Assembly (NCBI GenBank): GCA_038868255.1
Contig: JAWCTJ010000045.1
Location: 1 to 11,226, forward strand
DNA: 11,226 nucleotides
Source: DRVV01 sp038868255
GTDB taxonomy: Archaea > Thermoproteota > Bathyarchaeia > Bathyarchaeales > Bathycorpusculaceae
Direction: 5' to 3'
Both the position numbers and the translations under genes were made by a program. Shown piece after piece: positions 7,181-11,226 of this stretch. Position 1 is the first letter of the stretch. Every line of letters starts with the position of its first letter. The notes beneath the pieces were generated by a model, which searched no databases, was not told the DNA's origin, and worked only from the letters and a program-made list of their open reading frames with translations.

Positions 7181-7198
7181 ATCAGTTGTTGATGTAAT

Positions 7199-8788
7199 GT
7201 GCGGGGTATCCTTTTGAGTGTTAGGAATATACCTAGGACAATGTCAACTCAGCATCCTGATAATGCCTCTCTACCGCCGTGGGTAACCGGAAACATAATC
7301 CACGGTGAAGCAGAGGTGGATGAGGCGTATTTTTCATATCATGATTTAGGCTGTATGGAGGTTATGTGGGATGCTGAAGGTAAAGAAGTTGATACAAGAG
7401 TTGTCAGAAAACTCCTTGAGAAATATGGTGATTTCTTTCGGAATAAAGTCCTAGGTGAAGATGTTTATCTAACATATCGTGTTCCAAACCCGCGGGTTGA
7501 AGTGGCTGAGCAAAAGATCCTATTAGAGTCTTTGGTGAACATTCCGGTAGCCTACGACATAGCTGTTAAATTTTATCAGAGACCTGTTTCACCAATATTT
7601 GAGGTTATTCTGCCTTTCACCACAAGCGGCGAGGATCTGATTTGGCTAAAAAAGTATTATGAGAAGGTGGTGGCCGGAACCGGAGACATATGCCTCGACG
7701 GGTCATGTCGGGTCGAGGAATGGCTTGGGCCCTTCAAGCCTGAGACAATAGAGGTTATACCTTTGATAGAGGATATGAAGAGCATTCTAAACATAGTTGG
7801 GATACTTCAATCCTTCATAAAAGCTGCAAAACCCAATTACTTGAGGGTTTTCATAGCTCGTTCAGATCCTGCTCTTAATTATGGCTTGGTTTGCGCAGTG
7901 ATTCTATCTAAGTTAGCTTTGTCCCAGTTAAGAACACTTGAAGAATCAAATGGAATTTCCATATACCCAATCCTCGGCGTTGGTACGATGCCTTTTAGAG
8001 GGCACTTGTCCCCAAAGAACTTTAGCAACTTTATTGAAGAGTACAGGGGCCTTTGTACTGTAACTATACAGTCAGCTTTGAAGTATGATTACCCAAAGGA
8101 TGATGTTAAAAACCTTGTCGCTGCCTTAAATGAAAGGTTACCCGATGGCGAATCTGAGATAATTGAATGTCATGAAGCTGAAGCCCTTATGGGTGTTTTA
8201 TCCAAGTTCATGGAGAAATATCAACGGGTTGTAGAAAAGTTTGCCCCACTGGTGAACGCTGTAGCCGCGTTTGTTCCGCCGCGGCGAGCAAGAAAACTCC
8301 ACATTGGACTTTTTGGGTATAGCCGAAGCATGGGTGAAGCTTCACTTCCAAGAGCAATACCCTTCGCTGGGGCTTTATACACACTGGGCATACCTCCTGA
8401 ATTCATAGGGTTAAGAGCCTTGGAGGAGCTTAGTGAGTCTGAGTGGAGCGCCCTTGAAAATTACTATGTAAACCTGAAAAGCGATCTGGAATCTGTAAGC
8501 GGCTTTGTCTCATGGCGTAACATAGAACTACTTGTTGAAATGCAAGAATATGTTGCTAAAACCTCTGGTTTAAGTGGGGAAAACCTACGATTGGCCATCG
8601 CGAACATATTTAATGACCTTCATATTGCAGAGGAGAAACTCGGCATTCGTTTAGGCCCAAAAAACTTCGCTGAAAGAAGACATGAGAATGCTGTTAATAA
8701 CTTTCTCTTATCCTTCTTTGATGGAGATTGTCAAGATGCTCAGAGAAACCTCCTTGAAGCTGCGAAAATTAGAAAATGTTTAGGCTGA
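7199..8788 (+). CDS. ppcA: archaeal-type phosphoenolpyruvate carboxylase
   Basis: A cytoplasmic enzyme that joins bicarbonate to phosphoenolpyruvate, making oxaloacetate and phosphate, an anaplerotic step that feeds aspartate and other biosyntheses. The 529-aa length and the N-terminal MSTQHPDN (residues 15-22) identify the short archaeal class (about 500 aa), not the 900-aa bacterial/plant enzyme. Other family segments are GVGTMPFRGHLSP (260-272) and GYSR (373-376) followed by EASLPRAIPF. The start could be GTG 7199 (leaderless, with a TATA box about 23 nt upstream) or TTG 7214, which lies closer to the usual N-terminus (RNIPRTMSTQHP) but has only a poor GGGGT in front. The GTG is kept because of the promoter spacing. 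The oxaloacetate could be converted to aspartate, the substrate of the nearby NadX, though no direct link is shown. Confidence 0.96.
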   Translation: MRGILLSVRNIPRTMSTQHPDNASLPPWVTGNIIHGEAEVDEAYFSYHDLGCMEVMWDAEGKEVDTRVVRKLLEKYGDFFRNKVLGEDVYLTYRVPNPRVEVAEQKILLESLVNIPVAYDIAVKFYQRPVSPIFEVILPFTTSGEDLIWLKKYYEKVVAGTGDICLDGSCRVEEWLGPFKPETIEVIPLIEDMKSILNIVGILQSFIKAAKPNYLRVFIARSDPALNYGLVCAVILSKLALSQLRTLEESNGISIYPILGVGTMPFRGHLSPKNFSNFIEEYRGLCTVTIQSALKYDYPKDDVKNLVAALNERLPDGESEIIECHEAEALMGVLSKFMEKYQRVVEKFAPLVNAVAAFVPPRRARKLHIGLFGYSRSMGEASLPRAIPFAGALYTLGIPPEFIGLRALEELSESEWSALENYYVNLKSDLESVSGFVSWRNIELLVEMQEYVAKTSGLSGENLRLAIANIFNDLHIAEEKLGIRLGPKNFAERRHENAVNNFLLSFFDGDCQDAQRNLLEAAKIRKCLG

Positions 8789-8804
8789 TTCATTTTCTGA
8801 AAAA

Positions 8805-8843
8805 TTATTTAAGTTTTACACTCTATTATATTATAAAGGAGAT
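8805..8843 (+). promoter_or_regulatory. TATA-like box and ribosome binding site of the EF-Tu-domain-2-like gene
   Basis: TTATTTAAG (8805-8813) would give a transcript starting near 8833. It is followed by AAAGGAGAT (8835-8843), a strong Shine-Dalgarno whose GGAG ends 9 nt before TTG 8851. ATG 8842 overlaps the Shine-Dalgarno itself and cannot use it. This site decides the start of the next gene. Confidence 0.5.
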
Positions 8844-8850
8844 GCATAAT

Positions 8851-9114
8851 TTGGTTGAAGAGGAAGAATTAATTGAGGTTGGACGTGTAACGCACTTCTT
8901 CAACAAGATAAGCGTCGCCGTTATAGAACTCAAAGCCCCTTTGTCAGTTGGAGATCGCATAATATTCAAAGGACCTACAACAGATTTTGAACAGATCGTC
9001 GAATCTATGCAGATTGAACATAAAAATGTGCCAAGAGCCGAAGCGGGACAAAGTATAGGATTAAAAGTGGCTCAGCGTGTAAGAGAAAAAGACGTGGTCT
9101 ATAAGAAGCTTTAG
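8851..9114 (+). CDS. translation elongation factor-like protein (EF-Tu domain 2-like, archaeal)
   Basis: An 87-aa protein that is essentially one beta-barrel of the EF-Tu/IF2 domain-2 type. Segments EVGRVTHFFNKISVAVIEL, LSVGDRIIFKGPTTDFEQ, VESMQIEHKNV and EAGQSIGLKV follow the family order. No GTPase domain is present. Small stand-alone proteins of this type are widespread in archaea and are annotated only by resemblance to elongation factors; their role is not established. The TTG start is chosen because GGAG lies 9 nt upstream and the family N-terminus begins just there. The open frame extends further upstream (to 8776, overlapping ppcA), but that part looks non-coding (FLKNYLSFTLYYI). It has its own promoter-like box in the gap after ppcA. 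Confidence 0.88.
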   Translation: MVEEEELIEVGRVTHFFNKISVAVIELKAPLSVGDRIIFKGPTTDFEQIVESMQIEHKNVPRAEAGQSIGLKVAQRVREKDVVYKKL

Positions 9115-9279
9115 TCACCCTGGACCTTCTTCCCATCATTTCTAGTGCTCATGCGTTCATGTCTTATGGCCGTTCTCAGCATTTTATCACTCATATTATA
9201 GGCCAGTTCTTCCTCGTATGTTTGATGATTCGTCTTTAGAAGTTGGTGTAGCTGCTGCTATGATTGATAAGAATGCTGA

Positions 9280-9301
9280 GAGGTTTTCCATCGCAAAGAT
9301 C
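9280..9301 (+). repeat. 22-bp direct repeat, intergenic copy
   Basis: This stretch is identical over 22 bp to 9627-9648 inside the ferredoxin gene, in the same orientation. Similarity stops at both ends. A 22-bp exact match about 350 bp apart is not expected by chance. On the plus strand it is antisense to the ferredoxin mRNA. Confidence 0.85.
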
Positions 9302-9325
9302 GCCAACTCCCGTAGTTGGTGATTT
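9297..9325. other. 12-bp-stem hairpin in the intergenic region
   Basis: ATCGCCAACT (9299-9308) pairs with AGTTGGTGAT (9314-9323) around loop CCCGT, with one G-T pair. The stem extends by two more pairs (one of them G-T) to 9297 and 9325. No U-run follows in either direction, so a rho-independent-like terminator is not clear. Its left arm overlaps the end of the 22-bp repeat. Confidence 0.55.
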
Positions 9326-9354
9326 CCCTTAGTTCACGTTTAAAAACCCAGGGT

Positions 9355-9415
9355 ATGGATCGCAGTCAGCCATTAAAATTAATTATCTAGGGGTATGTAT
9401 TATTTTGCGATCCAT
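9355..9415. repeat. 10-bp inverted repeat at the ferredoxin 3' end
   Basis: ATGGATCGCA (9355-9364) and TGCGATCCAT (9406-9415) are exact reverse complements separated by 41 bp. The right arm is in the last codons of the ferredoxin gene (KWIAK), the left arm beyond its stop. A long-loop stem at the mRNA 3' end is possible, but short inverted repeats of this size can also arise by chance. Confidence 0.4.
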
Positions 9416-10002
9416 TTCTTGTTAAGTGCTTCCAGTTTTGCAGATAGTCTCTTAGCTTTTCCTTCAGCCTCAACCAATAGGGTGTCCCATGCTTTGCCTT
9501 TCGCCAAGTTGGATAGCCTTTCGATTTCTGCTGGAAGTTTTCCTAGAGCCATTGCAAGTTTTCTGTTTGCTTCTTCGTCACTGGTTACAAGCCCAAGGGC
9601 TTCTTCTGGGCAGAATTCGATGCACTGAGGTTTTCCATCGCAAAGATCACAGACCAAGACTGATCTTTTGTCAGGGTGCACCGCAATCCCGCCGTAGGGA
9701 CATGCTTGCACGCACCAGCCGCAGCCGTCGCATTTTACCTCGTTAACCTTTATTACGCCATTTTCCTCGGATTGTGTCAAGGCGTCGCGTGGGCAAGCTT
9801 TGATGCATGGTGCATCTTCGCAGAATCGGCATGCCATGGCAAGGTTAAAGGCTGGAGTTACACGTATAACTCGAATTCTCGATCTTAGAGGATTCCAAAC
9901 AGCCTCTTTCTTCTCCAGCGCACACACGTACTCGCAGAGACTGCATCCGGTGCATTTGCCTGGTTCAACAGCTATAAACTTCCTATCCTTAAACTTGGCC
10001 AT
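9400..10002 (-). CDS. 16-cysteine polyferredoxin, electron-transfer subunit type (HycB/CooF/DmsB-like)
   Basis: A 200-aa iron-sulfur protein with four cysteine groups: 17/20/23/27, 58/61/66/70, 91/94/97/101 and 118/121/127/131. These should bind four [4Fe-4S] clusters in the arrangement of the electron-transfer subunits of molybdopterin oxidoreductases, hydrogenases and CooF. There is no signal peptide, so it is probably cytoplasmic. Residues 140-200 form a charged, probably helical tail of about 60 residues that is longer than the ferredoxin core needs. The start at 10002 is preferred over ATG 10044. The TATA box at 10055-10063 predicts a transcript starting near 10034, downstream of that ATG, and a GGAG lies 10 nt before 10002. 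No catalytic partner enzyme (aldehyde:ferredoxin oxidoreductase, hydrogenase or CO dehydrogenase) is in the window. Confidence 0.9.
   Translation of the reverse strand: MAKFKDRKFIAVEPGKCTGCSLCEYVCALEKKEAVWNPLRSRIRVIRVTPAFNLAMACRFCEDAPCIKACPRDALTQSEENGVIKVNEVKCDGCGWCVQACPYGGIAVHPDKRSVLVCDLCDGKPQCIEFCPEEALGLVTSDEEANRKLAMALGKLPAEIERLSNLAKGKAWDTLLVEAEGKAKRLSAKLEALNKKWIAK
9627..9648 (+). repeat. 22-bp direct repeat, copy inside the ferredoxin gene
   Basis: This copy is identical to 9280-9301. It encodes DLCDGKP on the minus strand, around the fourth cysteine group, so it is presumably the source and the intergenic copy the derivative. Confidence 0.85.
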
Positions 10003-10054
10003 ACGGTTTCGTCTCCGAATATTTTGTTGACTTAGTATTCTCATATAAAACTAG

Positions 10055-10098
10055 TTTTTATAATTATCCATGTTCAATAAACAAAAAGCCATGTTCAA
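10055..10098 (-). promoter_or_regulatory. ferredoxin promoter with two upstream 10-bp repeats
   Basis: Read on the minus strand, TTGAACATGG occurs at 10089-10098 and again at 10068-10077, a period of exactly 21 bp (about two helical turns). TTATAAAAA (10055-10063) follows, with a predicted start near 10034. Two identical sites on one face of the helix just upstream of a TATA box fit an activator binding site. The T-rich run at 10079-10088 between them could also serve as the sfsA transcript end. Confidence 0.5.
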
Positions 10099-10115
10099 AT
10101 CGTTTCCCCAGGCCG

Positions 10116-10817
10116 TTATAAACTAACTTCAATTCTTTCATTAAGCATGATTTTGTTATCCATGAATTTCGATGAGTAAGCGTATACTTCAACTCCATGT
10201 TCTTTGGCAAATCGCAATGCATTTCCAAATTTTCTATCTACCTCGTCATTAGGCCTGAAGATATTAGCGTCCTCTCTCTGAATTATAAACAAGACGCATG
10301 CACGATACCCTTCACCCTTGGCCTTTGCCAACTCCAGCATGTGCTTTGCACCTCTTTTTGTAGGGGCATCTGGAAATAGGGCAGTTCCATTCTTAACTAG
10401 AGTGCATGACTTAACCTCTAATAGACATTGTTTTTCAGCGTCGCTTAGTAAAAAGTCGAATCTTACATTGTTGTAAAGTGGCTCAGGCTTTATTTCGGCA
10501 TATCCCGTGAACTCTGATAGATCTCCATTTTTGAGCGCTTCATACACAAGTTTGTTGGGGATGCGTGAGTCTAATGAAATAAATTGATCTCTGAAGCGTA
10601 CTCCAACGATGTTATAACGGGTTCTTCTTGTAGCTTTTTCACTTGTATTTAAAATAACCTCAGCATCTGGAATAAGCAGCTCTAGAAGCCTTCCAGGATT
10701 CGGCAGGTAGCATATAACTGTTTCATCGTAAATCTGAACTATGGCTGAAAAACGAGTCAACCGTCTTCTAAATGTCCCCTTGTGAAGTTGCTCGCCGATT
10801 TTTATGTAGCTCCCCAA
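10116..10817 (-). CDS. sfsA: SfsA family protein (sugar fermentation stimulation protein homolog)
   Basis: A 233-aa protein of the SfsA family, which has an N-terminal OB-like part and a C-terminal PD-(D/E)xK nuclease-like fold. Visible family segments are YLPNPGRLLELL (37-48), SLDSRIPNKLVYEAL, RFDFLL (Asp121), LLEVKSCTLV (Glu134 and Lys136 of the ExK pair), PDAPTKRGAKHM and FIIQREDANIFRPND. The E. coli protein was named for an effect on maltose fermentation; DNA binding and nuclease activity have been proposed for the family, and the role in archaea is unknown. The open frame reaches ATG 10940 but would overlap the upstream gene by 107 bp. TTG 10817 is chosen because AAGGT (10824-10828) lies just before it, it begins 16 nt after the upstream stop, and the length then matches the family. 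Confidence 0.9.
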   Translation of the reverse strand: MGSYIKIGEQLHKGTFRRRLTRFSAIVQIYDETVICYLPNPGRLLELLIPDAEVILNTSEKATRRTRYNIVGVRFRDQFISLDSRIPNKLVYEALKNGDLSEFTGYAEIKPEPLYNNVRFDFLLSDAEKQCLLEVKSCTLVKNGTALFPDAPTKRGAKHMLELAKAKGEGYRACVLFIIQREDANIFRPNDEVDRKFGNALRFAKEHGVEVYAYSSKFMDNKIMLNERIEVSL

Positions 10818-10833
10818 AAAGAAACCTTGTTCG

Positions 10834-11226
10834 CTATACTGGGTAAGCACCGCATGTCCTGCAGAAGTTAGCGTTTTCTGGAACGTTTGAGCTGCATTGG
10901 GGGCATTTTTTAGCTCGCGGATCCCTTGGTTTAGGTACACCTATCTCTTCCCTGTAAATTTCGTAGTAGAATAAATGTTCCTTGTCTCTGATTGTTACAT
11001 TATCCTCTTGAAGATACTTTTTCTTTTTCTCATTAAATTCTCTGTCGCTTATTTTTGCGTTAAAGAAGCTTGGAAGCATGGTTGTTCCGGAGCCTACTTC
11101 TACTGGGTCCTTGCGTCTCCATGCGATTTCCTTGGGCAAAAGTTCCTCAAAGGCCTTGCGCATTACCCATTTCCCCCACTTTTGCCCATTTTCCTCACGA
11201 ACCTTGTACTGCATGTCCAGTTTCAT
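10834..11226 (-). CDS. asparagine synthase-like protein, C-terminal part with zinc ribbon (5' end outside window)
   Basis: These are the last 130 codons of a gene that continues beyond the window edge; the Met codon at the edge is not a start. The segment KWVMRKAFEELLPKEIAWRRKDPVEVGSG (its residues 19-47) is typical of the end of the AsnB synthetase domain, which makes asparagine from aspartate and ATP. The protein ends with Cys108-x2-Cys111 and Cys122-x2-Cys125, a short zinc ribbon absent from bacterial AsnB; archaeal asparagine-synthase-related proteins can carry one. The nucleotide-binding motifs and any N-terminal glutaminase domain are outside the window, so activity cannot be judged. 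sfsA follows after 16 nt, so the two are probably one transcript. Confidence 0.85.
   Translation of the reverse strand: MKLDMQYKVREENGQKWGKWVMRKAFEELLPKEIAWRRKDPVEVGSGTTMLPSFFNAKISDREFNEKKKKYLQEDNVTIRDKEHLFYYEIYREEIGVPKPRDPRAKKCPQCSSNVPENANFCRTCGAYPV

Larger units (their letters stand above)
9115..9399. other. 285-bp intergenic region without a convincing gene; repeats and hairpin present
   Basis: The region lies between the convergent EF-Tu-like (+) and ferredoxin (-) genes. I found no tRNA or other RNA gene I can name. It holds the 22-bp copy of ferredoxin sequence (9280-9301), the hairpin at 9297-9325 and one arm of an inverted repeat (9355-9364). On the minus strand a frame without stops ends at TAA 9111-9113 and reads as protein-like (ELAYNMSDKMLRTAIRHERM). 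Its only ATG (9192-9194) gives 27 aa. It may be the tail of a decayed gene or chance. Confidence 0.5.

Noticed and set aside
9220..9280. Possible C/D-box guide RNA (TTGATGA near 9222, TGATTGA near 9261, CTGA at 9276)
   Set aside because: The boxes are imperfect, the spacing between C and D' and between C' and D is not the usual 12 nt or so, and there is no clear terminal stem or guide target.
9218..9322. Plus-strand 34-codon open frame starting MFDDSSLEVGVAAAM
   Set aside because: There is no Shine-Dalgarno, no recognisable family, and the frame ends inside the hairpin arm. It overlaps the opposite-strand frame that looks equally protein-like, so neither can be called.
1..11226. CRISPR arrays, insertion sequences, tRNA or rRNA genes, integration sites
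   Set aside because: I saw no regularly spaced repeats, transposase-like products, cloverleaf-like stretches or rRNA-like blocks. The only long exact repeat noticed is the 22-bp pair at 9280 and 9627.

Overview
The window is an archaeal chromosome segment. Four things point there: an archaeal-type phosphoenolpyruvate carboxylase (about 530 aa, with the MSTQHPDN N-terminal signature), a small archaeal EF-Tu-domain-2-like protein, an e-MtaB-type tRNA methylthiotransferase, and AT-rich TATA-like boxes about 23-25 nt before gene starts that lack a Shine-Dalgarno sequence. GTG and TTG starts are used beside ATG. FtsZ is present, which argues against Sulfolobales-like lineages. A Bathyarchaeia-like or euryarchaeal host would fit, but this is inference from gene content only.

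Positions 1-2670 (+): the 3' end of a probable Trm1 tRNA dimethyltransferase, then methionyl-tRNA synthetase, then an SPL-family radical SAM protein of unknown function. The gaps are short (27 and 10 nt), so this is a likely operon. Positions 2770-4251: a PHP-family phosphoesterase (+) runs 66 bp into the 3' end of a convergent L-aspartate dehydrogenase gene (nadX, -), whose product feeds NAD synthesis. Positions 4365-5637 (-): a 51-aa ribbon-helix-helix (RHH) protein and FtsZ are separated by 1 nt. This resembles the CdrS/ftsZ arrangement known from haloarchaea. Upstream lies a promoter with helically phased ATATG repeats. A perfect 12-bp hairpin spans the ftsZ stop codon, and nadX follows 113 bp later on the same strand.

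Positions 5839-9114 (+): the methylthiotransferase, PEP carboxylase and the EF-Tu-domain-2-like protein. The first two begin with GTG in almost the same 14-nt context and look leaderless. Positions 9115-9399 have no convincing gene but do have structure: a strong hairpin, a 22-bp copy of a piece of the neighbouring ferredoxin gene, an inverted repeat, and a protein-like open stretch. Positions 9400-11226 (-): the end of an asparagine-synthase-like gene with a C-terminal zinc ribbon, sfsA (TTG start), and a 16-cysteine polyferredoxin whose promoter carries two identical 10-bp repeats exactly 21 bp apart.

Most of the genes are core functions: tRNA modification and charging, NAD and oxaloacetate/aspartate metabolism, and cell division. 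I see no obvious new multi-gene defence or mobile system. The less ordinary signals are regulatory: the rhh-ftsZ promoter and hairpin, the ferredoxin promoter repeats, and the 9.1-9.4 kb intergenic region.
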